DNA of 64,000 bases, from the NCBI GenBank assembly GCA_949317995.1, contig OX439043.1, positions 55,693,339 to 55,757,338 of the forward strand. Reading direction: 5' to 3'. The notes below the pieces were generated by a model that had not been told where the DNA came from, ran no database searches, and saw nothing but the letters and a program-made list of their open reading frames with translations. The stretch comes from Acholoe squamosa (Eukaryota; Annelida; Polychaeta; Phyllodocida; Polynoidae). Below are positions 35,991-48,020 of this stretch, one piece after another. The position numbers were made by a program, and so were the translations under genes. The stretch's first letter is position 1. Each line of letters begins with the position of its first letter.

Positions 35991-37279
35991 ACGATTATAT
36001 AACGATTTCTTCAAAATAAGAGAGAAACTACCCAACACTCCAGAAGTAACTGACCACATTCTCACCTCAGCCACCCCCAGCCCCCCTCTGTTGGGCCTGT
36101 TACAACAAGACCATTTTGCACCCATCAGAGCCGGTGTTACTTCCATTAAGCCAATCTGTTTGGGCATGGCTACTGTCACATAATCCATAGCCTACTTAAT
36201 GATCCACTTATGGAGGATGCACCAATGTCATGCCTCCCCTTCCTGGAGACAGGTGTAGGAGAGGCTGGACAGCTCCAGCAGTAGTTCTCTGTAGAAGGAC
36301 CTCTATAGCTGGTCTTATTGAAGCAATAACTTACTGACACATTGCTAGACATCATCTAGGCAACCTTTCCATCACTTTCCACTACATAAGCTGTGTTCTG
36401 AAGATGAACTGATATTTGCTGCTCTACAGCTCTACAGCCCTAACTAGCAGAAGTCCTCTATATAGGAAGATCTAGAGCAATAATTAATACTTTTTTTAGC
36501 AATAATATCGCCCAACAAAGCAAGAACAAGTGAAAAAGGTGATTAATCATCTGTAGACTGCAGACTGGTTTCAAACCATAGATTATATGATTAATATGAT
36601 GCCCTGTTCAGCTGTATAAATGACTTAACCTTTGTACCACTAGAGGACATGTGTTTTTGCTTTTCTCACTTCCCCCAAGAAAAACAGCTACACACACACA
36701 AAGCTCTTATAGGAGTCATGATAGGCTTACACCGGAACATTTGAACTAACGCATCACTGGTGAAATAGCATTAGAAAGCATTGAAAGCTAATGAGCTAGA
36801 GTAGGCCTAAACCCAAATGGGGGGGGGGGGTGAACACTATAATATACTATTGGGGAAGCTGTTCTGGTGAATGTGGAGAGGCTAGAGCTCTTAAAGCTTT
36901 TAGAATAGTCCAAAGGTAGATTCGATTTGGGGGAATTTATAACTGAAATCATCCCCACTTGAATCATTTAGTATATAACATACCACAAGGTATAATAGCA
37001 AAGCCCCGGCACTGCAATAATAATACAAGAACTCTTTAATGCATCAATGGAGCTTATATCTCTGTTTTTGTACCATCCTCCAACAATGTATTGTGTTCCA
37101 GCAGCCCAGCCCCTAAAAAACTATAGACTCAGTGCCAATCACAACAACCCCTTACTGCTCCTATTCCTTTGTCAGATTCAACAGTTATTGGTGCCATAGT
37201 GACCAACATAAGCAGACAAAGGGAATGAAACTGTGTTTCTTTCTGCATCTTTCGTGAAGATCTACCACTGTCTAAATAC

Positions 37280-37785
37280 GGTGTCTGAATTATACCCCCT
37301 GGACATTAACCCCCCAGACATTATCCCCCTGTCATTCACCCCCTGGACATTACCCACCCTAGGACCTTTCCTAGCAATAGGGTTAGGATTATTGTTTAGG
37401 TAGGATAGGGTGTAGGCTTAAAGATGGGTTAGAGATGGGGTTACAAATAGGGTTAGAGGATAAGGGTCGGGGTAGGGATAGGGTAAGGGTTAAGTTAGGG
37501 ATAGGGTTAGGGTAAAGGATTGGTTTAGGGTTAGGGCTAGGGTTTTTAGGGTTAGAATAAGGGTTAGGGTTAGGTGTAGGCTTCGGGTTAATGGTAAGGT
37601 TGGGGTTAGGTGTAGGGTTAAGATTAGGATTAGGTAAGGGTAGGGGTTAGGGTTAGGGGTAGGGCAAGGGGTAGGGTTAGGGTATGGATAAGGATAGGGT
37701 TAGTGTAAGGGTAGGGGTAGCGATTTGACTGATGAACCTGTTGGTACATGTTGTGTGTATTTCGTTCAACACGTCTGAATAGGGA
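37280..37785 (+). mobile_element. TTAGGG-bearing insertion with 8-bp target duplication (T2)
   Basis: A 506-bp insertion is flanked by perfect CTAAATAC (37272-37279 and 37786-37793). Unit A has a single CCAAATAC at the corresponding point near 31860. The left arm has about four C-run units with CTGGACATTA spacers, then a degenerate TTAGGG-type array (37380-37710), then about 70 bp of unrelated sequence. Compared with T1, the array orientation relative to the C-rich arm is reversed. An 8-bp duplication is usual for hAT-like transposases, but no TIR is obvious here. Confidence 0.7.
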
Positions 37786-38357
37786 CTAAATACATTTAGG
37801 CCTACAGATGAATCCCTGGTTATTGTACAGACTATACATACAAGATTTCTGGAATTAATTTTTATCTTCTTCATGGATTCCTCCTGTATCTAAGGTTCCT
37901 GCAGGTAGAGAAAACAAAGCAAGAAGCAATGCTATAAGTATTCTAATGGAACATGTGCCCCCCCCCCGAATGCGCATGGGTACACTGTCTGCTGACTTCT
38001 GTGTGTGTCCTTCTCCCAGCACTGTAAAACCCACTCAATAATTTGGAACTGTTGCCTGTCTTGCCTAATGCGCTGAGGTCGCTACTTTGGAAGTGTTGCC
38101 TGTCGTGCCTAGTGCGCTGAGGTTCCATCTTTAAAGGCAAGAACTATGCTAGTTCTAGCCGTCAGCTGCTAGCTAGTTCCTTTTTATTTAACATGCTATA
38201 ATCTGCATTTCACCTAGCCCCTGGACGTTCTCCCTGACCTCTGCTGTCTCCCCACTGCATACAAGCACCTTTCAAGACTCCCCTCCATTTGAGCTGCACA
38301 AGCTTGATCTGCTCCCCACCCTGAGCTACTTTTTGCCATGATCTGCTTTTACCCTGA

Positions 38358-39839
38358 CCTGCTCCCTACCCTTAGCTTCCTTGTTATTCTTGTAGCCAGA
38401 GGTTTTTCCTGTTGAACAACTCATAGCCCACCCTTCTACTTGCCAGTCATAATTCCTCATGCTATTCTGTTGGAATGAGCGACCCATTCCTGGGCACCTC
38501 AAAGACGCTGGTTCTTGCCTCAGTCAAGATCATCTGTGATCATAAGGAATATTGATTAGTCATTGAGGCATTGTTGTTTTTGGGGGAGCTCATATTTTCT
38601 TTTCCCAATGACCTGTTATCAACAGAGTGAATTAATTCAACAGATTTTAACAGGAGAACAAAACAATTGGAAATTCAAAAAAGGGAATGAATTAACACTA
38701 ATTGTTATTGCAATGCTCATAACATATTTCGGCTCAAAATCATTCACAAACCTATTCCAAAATGAATTCTTAAAATGTCTAGCCAATATGTAGTAGTAAA
38801 CAATAATACAACATGAATTTCTGACATTAGCTCAGAGGCTTGTTTCAATTCCTGTCAGTTTCAGATAGTACCATGCTTTAATAATGATAACAATAATCAT
38901 ACAACCTACACTTCGATTTTATATTGTGCAATCAAATAAACCATTTCTGATCTAATGGTTAGCCATGTCGATAAGTATAATCATATACCTTCCTTGAAAC
39001 AAAATGCACATGACAAGGCACCATGTCAATTTATCGGTTAGCCGTCAGTCAACCTTTGTCAGTAGAGTCTACCACATTATAGTCTGTCAAAGACACCCAT
39101 CTATACCATGTCCTACTGAGAGATGTAGTGTGGTGGATCCAAGTGAAGACTTGGGTAGGAGGAAGGGAATGTCGTGTCTGCGATGGACAGTTATCCTGTT
39201 TGTACTGGCCTGGATCTAACAGTGAGGTAGAAGGATCTTCTACACTGGTAGCGTTAGTAAGGTGACATTGGTTCCAAGTGCAGCCACAGCCCATGGTTGG
39301 CCCTGTGGGTTATATACTCTAGTGTATTGGACATCCTTTTTTTTTCGTTTCAATGAAGTCAGGCGACTTCTTTTATTCAATGTAATCTCACGTGGAAGGT
39401 GGTCGTAAGGTAATTCTTACATTGAATCGAATCGAAATTGGTGGATTGCAATCCATTGACTTTAGTCATATGGTATTAACTACTTTTCATCAATGATAAC
39501 ATGTGTATCACTTTCTGAAGGGTCCTTTACAGTTCAGTTTTGTCCAGGCATTCTATGCCGTGTCTATTGGTTTGGCACATTGTGTGTGCATGAGAGTCAC
39601 TTATTGATATGTATTCCATATAAATGTGAGATTCAGCTTAAAACTAGGAAAGTAGCTCATTAGCCATGTGGCAAAAAGGAGTAAAAAAGGAGCTCAATTA
39701 GAAGGGATTTAGATTGGATTTACATGTGAAATATACAAAGTATACATGCACAAACCTTCCTTAATCTTTCTTCCTGCGTGAGAGAATTGGAGCTCTATTA
39801 AGTATGTAAAAGAGAAAGTTGTGGCATTGGAATGAAAGA
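38358..39839. other. Gene-free interval
   Basis: No supported feature. A T-rich dyad near 39330-39420 (TTACATTGAATCGAAT facing ATTCAATGTAA) is weak. Confidence 0.4.
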
Positions 39840-40170
39840 CAGTGTGGATTGAGGAGGGGTGTGGATGGGGTGAAAAAAAGGAAGAGTGGACAGTGACGGG
39901 CCAGTAATGGAAGTCCAATGGGACTTGTCTGTCCGGGATGGCCCAGAGGTGACTGAAGCCGCCCTTATCTCCAGCCCAGCTGGGCCAGCCTGGGGGTTGG
40001 AATAAAGAAGATGAGAGACCAACAGTACTAGGGTGGGTAACTAAGGGGATGGCATTGGCGGTAATATGAGAGGGTTGCCTTCTATAGGGGTAAGGTCTTA
40101 CAGCTCAGAGAAACAAGTACCAGCCAGGAGGAAGTCTGATTGAGGGGAGGGCACCCTGCTGGGCCTTAAG
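39840..40170. repeat. Dispersed repeat R1, copy 3
   Basis: GCCCTTATCTCCAGCCCAG and AGGAAGTCTGATTGAGGGGA match 18340-18640 in order and spacing. Confidence 0.6.
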
Positions 40171-40957
40171 ACAGCCATAAAGTCACTAGTGCGGGGTAGT
40201 GAGGTGCATTGGTAATGCACTAGTTGGAATGTAACTGCTTAGGCTACGGTTTGCTGTGTCAGCTGTTTCTTCAGGGTCTACAAATGAACTATGGTGTACT
40301 TGTAGCTCTTGGGGCACCTTCATTCACTATCATAGGTATAGTATGGATTGTAAAATCATCTCAGAAGAACTGGTGAAATGGTAGCTTTTCTCCCACATAG
40401 GTTTATTACCACCTAGAACTCATACATGTAGGTCTGGATAGGTCTTGGAGATATCAGTTGGAGAAATCAGCATTTTACTGGCCCTTGCAATTCTTTCTTC
40501 AGGTAGACATCCTGTGTATACTGCTGTGATTTAAATGGTATTAAATGAAATATTATCATCATATTTCAAGTGATCAGTAACTTAATAAAGGAGATTTCTG
40601 GTGATCAGTTACTACTTGTAGAATAAAGGTCAACCACTAGCACAACAAAAGACATTCAAAGTGTACAGTGTAATCAATATAGGGCCCTATAACTAATGCT
40701 GCTCAGTACAGAATTTATTGCACCTCCCCTGAGCTTCATGAAGTATAAAGGCTACTCTGTAAAATATGATAGTAGGTGCTGAATAGGGTTTAGTATGATA
40801 TTGAGTCTTGGGACCTGGGACAGGGTGTGTACAGGTGCTGATAAGACTGTTCCCCTGTATGTCATATGGCACTAGCTGTGATTAGGACACACCCTATGTA
40901 CAGGCCAATGGAACCAACCGGTTTTGTTAACAGTAAGTGTAACTGACGGCTGAGGTT
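40171..40957. other. Gene-free interval
   Basis: No feature recognised. Confidence 0.4.
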
Positions 40958-41212
40958 CTGGAGGGTCTTGCCAAAAAGGAAACGAGAACCAAATAAAACA
41001 TACACATTATTGTCTTCCTAAATAATTTTTCATAAACTCGTTTTTCTAAAACATACACATTGCTTACAACTCAATATGTATATTCTTCCATGCATGTTGA
41101 TGTAACATTCTTTGTCAATAATATGAAAGTTAGAACATGTATGTTCGCCTCAGTTCTTTCTGAAAGAAACTACAGAGGTTCTTCCTCATTATATTTTGGC
41201 AAGACCCTCCAG
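40958..41212. mobile_element. MITE family M3, copy 2
   Basis: A 255-bp element has near-perfect inverted ends: CTGGAGGGTCTTGCCAAAA at both termini (opposite strands), followed by GAGRAGAACC on the inside. It is the better preserved of two copies; the other is at 27812-28069. The plus-strand frame crossing its right end is not conserved in copy 1. Confidence 0.85.
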
Positions 41213-41742
41213 GAGGTATTAGAATGTTTCATGTGGGCACGTCTGTGGTTAAAAAGGGGCAGGGTGAGAAAAGGGGAAGCAAAGGGAGGAACTTAGAAGA
41301 ACAATTCAAGAGTAACACTTCGCTATAAAGTTATTTGAATTAGTATAGGCCAATATTATTCTCTTGCCCTGGAGCGTGTTTCAATAGTGTCTACGACCGG
41401 TTCAGGCCCCTACGACTACAAGAAGGGCCAAATCTTACCAGGTGATCTTAGGACTTTGGCCATAGTGACTAAATAGCTGGGTGATCGTACTGCCTGCTAG
41501 CTAAATAGCCACCAGAGCAGTGACTCAATAAGGGACCCTGGTATGACAACACTCTATGTGAATACATAGTGGGTAGTCATAGCTCCTGCTGTCTGCACTC
41601 CTTTGCTCAAATGCACCCCACCTGTACTCTTTCCTCTGTAACCATGTATGTACCCTATATATAAACTAATGCCCTGACCTCAGGCCACTCATACAGGTCA
41701 ATGAGCCTTACCATGTATATAGCAAGGTGTTGAGGAGGCTAT
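41213..41742. other. Gene-free interval
   Basis: Nothing recognised. Confidence 0.4.
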
Positions 41743-41820
41743 ATATGTGGATCAACACGGTAAAAGGTACGCCCGTGCACCCCCTAGCGGGCATACCTTT
41801 TACCGTGTTGATCCACATAT
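41743..41820. repeat. Hairpin: 33-bp arms, 12-nt loop
   Basis: Left arm 41743-41775 (ATATGTGGATCAACACGG..., ending TACGCCCG) pairs with 41788-41820, with one mismatch. The loop is C-rich. A second small dyad, CTTCAACCTCACGTTGAAG, follows at 41821. Stem sequence is unrelated to the hairpins at 10770 and 55310. Confidence 0.9.
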
Positions 41821-41838
41821 CTTCAACCTCACGTTGAA

Positions 41839-42535
41839 GATAGAGGAACCTGCTGCCAAATAGAAGCTTTCTGTACAATTATGATATTTGTAGGTATATT
41901 TGACCACCTTTAAGAATATGATCCATTTTCATGATAATTGACCATGTGTGCACCCTTGTAACCAGGTGGGATCACCTATAATTATATAGATACTGTAGCC
42001 CTATGCTCATTTGAACAGTAGAGTACAAACCATACTATGGGGGAGGTACAACTGGGCACTATTTAGCCATTTAGTATGGGTGCCTGGCCTGTGCGACTGG
42101 GTGCTATGACTTCATAGTGGTATGTATGAAGCCAGCAGTTGAAAACGTAGCAGGGCCTATTTTTAGGTCTGTACTGTATCTCACTATGTAGTCATTGCTA
42201 TGGAGCCACTTTTTATACACCTCCCACTTCGATCTGTGGGTGGCCTGTCGTGGACACTATTGAAACAAGGTCCTGACCTATTCCCCGCTATGCCATCTAC
42301 AAGACGCTCTTTGCAGTAACTCCATCTACTCTTACTGCATTCTGGTTCTAGTAGTACTCTCCTAGTCAACTTTGTGTCACACAGACTGACGTGTCAGTGG
42401 GCAGTCCCTTCTCCGGTAGGACACTATAGCCACTCTTATCAACCTTGGGCCCCAACCCTAGTAGTACATGGAGACAGGGCTCTTTACCAGGGTACTGGTT
42501 ATAGCGTTACTAGTATGATGCCTGTGAAAAAATGT
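41839..42535. other. Gene-free interval
   Basis: Nothing recognised. Confidence 0.4.
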
Positions 42536-42720
42536 CATTGAAAATAATTACGGAATCCCAATCTCAAATTTGTCTGAGATCCATCGTTATTTTCAAAGAG
42601 ATTCCTTGTACTATCGCACTGCCACCTAATGCCTCTTGTAAAAACTACACTGGTTCCCTGCCATACAATTAAGGTGGTTCACTGTTCAGTTTTACAAGGA
42701 TCCCTGGTAGATTCAACCGA
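42536..42720 (-). repeat. Dispersed inverted-end repeat R3, copy 1
   Basis: On the minus strand it matches 61310-61470: AATCTACCAGGGATCC, AAAACTGAAC, TAGTTTTTACAAGA, GTACAAGGAATCTCT. Next to it, TGAAAATAATTACGGA (42538) and a mirrored block near 42580 form a small internal dyad. Confidence 0.75.
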
Positions 42721-42989
42721 AATATATACTGTGTATATTTATTGAAATAGTTTGTATTTTCTTTTATATATATTTTTTCTTTTAGAATCTTGCTGTTGAT
42801 TCCTGTCACGACAGTCATTATTGTACAAGATCTTCCAAGATTCAACTTACTTTAACTGTTTTCCATCAAGGGATATTTATTCAATATTGCATACTTCTCC
42901 TGTTTTAGTATCTTTGCATATAGGTTTTTTAGCTTGTCTCCTGAATCTCATTCATCATCGTCCTTTTTGATCATCTGAGATTTTTACAA

Positions 42990-43160
42990 TCAGGGAATAT
43001 GAAGGGTAAATTAATTGGCACGATCAACGTCATGGCACTATAGGGTGGGAGATGCTTTCATGTGAAGGATAAAAAGAGTCACTGGCAGTTAGTTCTCGAG
43101 AACCACTTCCACCCCAGGCTGCTGCCTCATTGACTGGCTCTAGTGAGGTATACCAGCCAG
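42990..43160 (+). repeat. Dispersed repeat R2, copy 2
   Basis: Partner of 21107-21275, with the same ordered blocks (TTAATTGGCA, TCAACGTCATGGCAC, GATGCTTTCATGTG, GGCAGTTAGTT). Confidence 0.65.
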
Positions 43161-44951
43161 CTCTGATTGTAACTCATCAGGAAATAGCTAAAGTACCAAC
43201 TTTGTACATACAGAAGTTTTCAAGTACTACTTTCTGGGTTGAGAATCCTTTTGACGACAAGTTCAGCACACAAACCGCATTAATTGGACATCATTAGAAT
43301 TAGAGTCATGTTCTAAAAGGTCTCCCAAATATCATATTTTCATCTAAGGCTTGGTGGTCAAATGTAATGGAACAGACACTCATAAGATGGGAAGGCCTCA
43401 TGGTTGGTTCCTATAAGTGACACCTCAATCGGTCTGCTTTAAATTGGTCTTACAGATATCACACCAGTAATCACTGAGGAGAATATAATAGTATTTTCTT
43501 TCAAATCAGCCTCAATATACGGCAATACCGAGAGGATGATATAATAAATAGTGGCATGTATTGAGAGAAGGGGTCTTAGTACCCCCTGCACTAAGCCCCA
43601 TTTTCGCAGATCGTGTCAATTTATAGATAAAGCCACTTTCACATGTTTTATATACAATCTCTCACAGTTACATCAGGAAAGTGGTGAAAATGTAGAAAAC
43701 CTGTCTTGTGTATACTGGAATGGGTGACTACTTGGAGAACTGGTAGCCAGTCTAAACGAAGGCGCTTGTGCATGCCCGGCTTACAGGTTTTGTGTCCCAT
43801 TAGTCTGGTCAGTCCTGCCCAGCAGGCATGCCATGGCATCTTTTATTGCCATAGTTACTCTCACACTTCTGACATGTGACATGATGGTTGGGGAACACCT
43901 TCAGATAGAATTTCTATTTTTGGATCAGCTGCTAGATTCAATTCCTGTCTTTGAATGACTTATCGGGGTTGACAAGTACTCTCACTTATAATATTATCTC
44001 ATGCCCAGCATTTGCCCAGTTGGCACAGAACGTCAACTGAAACAATATGACCATTATCTCCATCTATTTAATTTGCCTATCTACAACAAAACTGATGATT
44101 ATGATCATTATGATTTATTAGCTAGATAGGAAAAGTCTAGTGATGTATAAATATGTGGATGAACTCTGAGAGTTACAAAGAATTCATAAACCTAACTGAG
44201 CGAGACAGAACAAAGGGAGGGAAGTGTATAAAGATGGTAGTGTAGTGAATGGGTGAGTGGCTGCTGGACATTTGGCTGGGAGGGATATTATGGAAAATAT
44301 TGCAGTGGTGTCATGGTGAATACAACTCTTGGGGCAGAGACGACTTTCCTGACAAATGGTAAGCACCCTAACCAGAGAACCTTATTCAATACATCTGGCC
44401 TTTGTTGACCCAAGCTTCAAGGGGCAGTGGGCAGCAAATGTAGGAATTTGTTAGAGAGCTGAGGGACCGTTTGAATGACAGAAGAATGATGGTTGTGACC
44501 TCTTGTGATCTGGAACTATAGTGTAAACTATGATGGATTTACAGAAGGACTGGTCGTTACCGGCATTTGCTGAGTCTTTTTGAAACTGGATGTGTAATAC
44601 TATTCTCTGCCATTGTAGCTCTTTCCATCTTTAGCAACTCAGTATCTATAATGAAGGAGTACTGGCTATCACTCTCAGTATACAGACCATGCAGCGTGTA
44701 GGAGTTCAGTGAGCTGAATATCTGAGCCTTTCCGAAAAATGTGGCTGTGACTTCAAAACGGCTAAACTATACAGCTGCTGGTGAGTCTACTTTGGTCACT
44801 AAATTTAGACCAGATGCAAGTAGATATGCTCCTGAAGGACAATATAAAACAGTGGAAATAAGCACAATGACCCAATAGGTTATTATTGTATCATCCCAAA
44901 CTACTACACAGGGAATGGTTCACTCTCAGGAAGACATAGCACCTTTTTTTA
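43161..44951. other. Gene-free interval
   Basis: A block near 43580-43620 (TACCCCCTGCACTAAG, TTTTCGCAGATC) resembles 62865-62910. Otherwise nothing recognised. Confidence 0.4.
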
Positions 44952-46271
44952 CATGTCCTCAATGTATACACATATAAGCTATGGCTAGGTTTATGCTTCT
45001 GTATATCACACAAGGGACTGCTAAGGGACCATCAGCCTCCTCTTACGACTGAAGATACATCAAGCGTTGTTCTATTCTATGTCTATATTGCATGCTAAAC
45101 CTGCATATTCCATCCTTCTCTGCACTTCCCTTTTCCATGTCGTAGATCTGTATTGGTATAATCCTCTATGGACATAGAATTTTTTTGTGACTTGCCTGGG
45201 TAGTTCTGCCACTAACCCTGTATTTACTAGCCTTCTCTGTTTTCTTTCGCTACCAGGGCCTACTTATGGAGACTTATTGAATTATCCGTTGATGATGCCA
45301 TTAATATTGCTCTGAACACATAAGATCATCATCATCCTTTATGCTTGGCTGTGAGGCAGCTCTGTGAGCTAATAGAGACCCCTGACTGATGCAACATCAT
45401 CAACCTGCTCTATGAGCTGCTCCAGTCTGAGCTAAGCTACTCCCAAACACATATTTCTAGCCTTACACCCTGTCTGACCCTCTATATTATTGCCGACAGA
45501 TCCCTCATAGATTGTGTCGGGCTGTTCAACAAACACTCGGGGCGTTCCACAAACACCATCTGATAGGGGGTAAATACAGTACTCATCTATATGAGTTTAG
45601 AAATAGAGGGCATGTCCTCAATGTATACACATATAAGCTATGGCTAGGTTTATGCTTCTGTATATCACACAAGGGACTGCTAAGGGACCATCAGCCTCCT
45701 CTTACGACTGAAGATACATCAAGCGTTGTTCTATTCTATGTCTATATTGCATGCTAAACCTGCATATTCCATCCTTCTCTGCACTTCCCTTTTCCATGTC
45801 GTAGATCTGTATTGGTATAATCCTCTATGGACATAGAATTTTTTTGTGACTTGCCTGGGTAGTTCTGCCACTAACCCTGTATTTACTAGCCTTCTCTGTT
45901 TTCTTTCGCTACCAGGGCCTACTTATGGAGACTTATTGAATTATCCGTTGATGATGCCATTAATATTGCTCTGAACACATAAGATCATCATCATCCTTTA
46001 TGCTTGGCTGTGAGGCAGCTCTGTGAGCTAATAGAGACCCCTGACTGATGCAACATCATCAACCTGCTCTATGAGCTGCTCCAGTCTGAGCTAAGCTACT
46101 CCCAAACACATATTTCTAGCCTTACACCCTGTCTGACCCTCTATATTATTGCCGACAGATCCCTCATAGATTGTGTCGGGCTGTTCAACAAACACTCGGG
46201 GCGTTCCACAAACACCATCTGATAGGGGGTAAATACAGTACTCATCTATATGAGTTTAGAAATAGAGGGCA
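44952..46271 (+). repeat. 659-bp tandem duplication, apparently identical copies
   Basis: 44952-45610 and 45611-46269 read identically by eye over the whole 659 bp. The second copy runs into the LINE-B reverse-transcriptase region, so the duplication includes the immediate upstream part of that element (with a GRSTN-like motif seen near 45540 and 46199). No divergence means a very recent duplication or an assembly artefact. Confidence 0.9.
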
Positions 46272-47530
46272 GTCATGTGTCATGGCCTTCCTAGATCTGA
46301 GGAAGGTCTTTGATGCTGTCGATTACGTAATCCTATGGGATGAGCTAGGCAGCTTAAACTTTTCTAATGATACTATATCTTGGTTTGAGAGCTATTTAAA
46401 AGATAGAACACAACAAAGTTTAGTTACTGGTGTATTGTATGACAAATCTAGTATGTGGGGTGCCTCAGGGTTCAGTCCTGGGGCCGCTGTTGTTTGTAAT
46501 ATATATAAACAAAATATTATTTACGCTGGAGGTGTTGTGAGAGGAAGTTAACAATCAATATTGATAAGACAAAGGTGATATGAACCATCCCTCGGGGGCT
46601 CCATCAATTCCCCATGTTGCCTGTCAAAGTAAACAGGCAAGTATTAGGAATAGTATGGAAGTTTGATTAACTAGGCGTGGTGATTTATCTTGATATCAAA
46701 GATTTTTGTAATAAGAAGAAATTCTCTATACAGCAGCGGTTTACCAACTTAAGAAAGTAAGGAGATTTATGACTCATAAATTGTCACTCAGGCTATATAG
46801 ACAAATGATTATACCTATACTCGACTATGATGATTACACCATAGACAGTTGTAGTGAAATCCCTTGAAACTTTACAAAATGCTTGCCTACAAGTATGTTG
46901 GCAGATTAAAAACCCTTACGACATCTCTCGTGAGGAATTATATGATATCTCAGGCTGCCTGACTCTCACAAGTAGAAGACATAAAAGTATTCTGCATCAA
47001 ATATATATGATCTCTCTAGGGATGACTCATACCTTGTAGTGCCAGTTTGTAACCTGAGAGGTAATAGCAAAATTAAAATAAAAACACAAAGAGCTAGTGG
47101 TTTATTATATGAAAAGAGCTGCCTATATAGAGGTGTTGCTTATTGGAATGACTTAGATTCTAATGTACAAAAGGCGGAAAGCAAAGAAGCTTTTATGTCG
47201 ATTATTTGACAATGTTGGTGCTATAAGCCCTGTAGAGTACATGCTTTTGTGACTATGAGTTTAACTGTATGAGTATGGTACCTTATCCTCCATTTTCGAC
47301 CCGTTGAAACTGTTGCTCATTGTGATGTTGGTGTCAATATATGTTATTTGGAAAATCAGTAAATGTTAATATAATACAGTAGTTATTTATTGCATAATTG
47401 CATTAGGAACCGGTATTATCATCCCACTTTTTCTCCATCCATTGAGATTCAGCTGTCCTTTGGCGACAATGAAAATCATACCTGTACGAATGTCTTATGC
47501 CAAATAAAATATTTCAACAACAACAACCAC
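46170..47530 (+). pseudogene. LINE reverse-transcriptase remnant (LINE-B)
   Basis: At 46280-46460 a frame shows the palm-domain signature FLDLRKVFDAVDYVIL and WFESYLKDRTQ. A one-frame shift later a GVPQGSVLGP motif is visible near 46460. The segment that should carry the YxDD catalytic box is missing: the sequence jumps to a KTK motif near 46570. Scattered stops and shifts follow through the thumb and C-terminal blocks (LQNACLQVC near 46880). The 3' end has AATAAA near 47506 and a CAACAACAAC tail. Same general class as LINE-A (jockey/CR1-like). Inactive. Confidence 0.85.
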
Positions 47531-47742
47531 ATCAATTACTTCAGGCTGCAGACTACAAATGTAGGATTTTGCATCAGGTTCTACAGAACGGTTATTAACC
47601 AAAACTGAATGGAGATAATGAAATTTAATAGACAGCAGTTAAAATAATAGAATTAGGTTGATAGGAAACAGTAAGAAAGAAGCCAGAGAGATGAAACAGC
47701 ACATCGACATTGATTAGAAAACTGATCCATTTATTTGCAGAC

Positions 47743-48020
47743 TCATTCCTGAATTTGAGCTGACACCTGAAAACCCCTTACTTCTGTAAGGAAAGGCACA
47801 GGAATCCTTTTGAAGTCTGTCTTTAAAGAGTGCACTGCAGTTTCATAATGGCCAAAGTCCACTTCAATGGAACTTTGGGGAGTCAAAAAGTGGAAAGTGC
47901 ATGTTGCAACTCTCTGTGATAACCATAACAGTTTTGCCATTGGGAGAGAAAGGGAAATGTCATCAGACAGCGAGGTATCAAAGGCAAGATAGGGCCCTTG
48001 CATATACTTGGTTAAAGAGA
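47743..48020 (-). other. Possible coding remnant, unrecognised
   Basis: An 86-codon minus-strand frame has protein-like composition in its C-terminal half (residues 40-86, including VDFGHYETAV and PVPFLTEV). A neighbouring frame is also protein-like over about 25 residues upstream (PNGKTVMVITESC), hinting at a frameshift or intron. No family was recognised. It lies beside the satellite at 48195, so it could be transposon-derived. Chance is not excluded. Confidence 0.25.

Larger units (their letters stand above)
33461..38357 (+). repeat. Tandem segmental duplication, unit B
   Basis: Head-to-tail partner of 28871-33460. Relative to A it contains three extra blocks: a TIR element with CCCTAA repeats (33744-34167), an AT-rich segment of about 950 bp (35030-35990), and a TTAGGG-bearing insertion (37280-37785). 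It ends at a block (CTAGCCCCTGGACGTTCTCC, CTGCATACAAGCAC, CCCACCCTGAGCTACTTTT) that also closes unit A immediately before 33461. That establishes the tandem order. A CCCCCCCCC tract is at about 37960. Confidence 0.8.

Noticed and set aside
40485..40510. Third recursive-splice-like site (TTCTTTCTTCAG followed by GTAGAC)
   Set aside because: The acceptor is good, but GTAGAC is a poor donor compared with GTGAGT at the two accepted sites.
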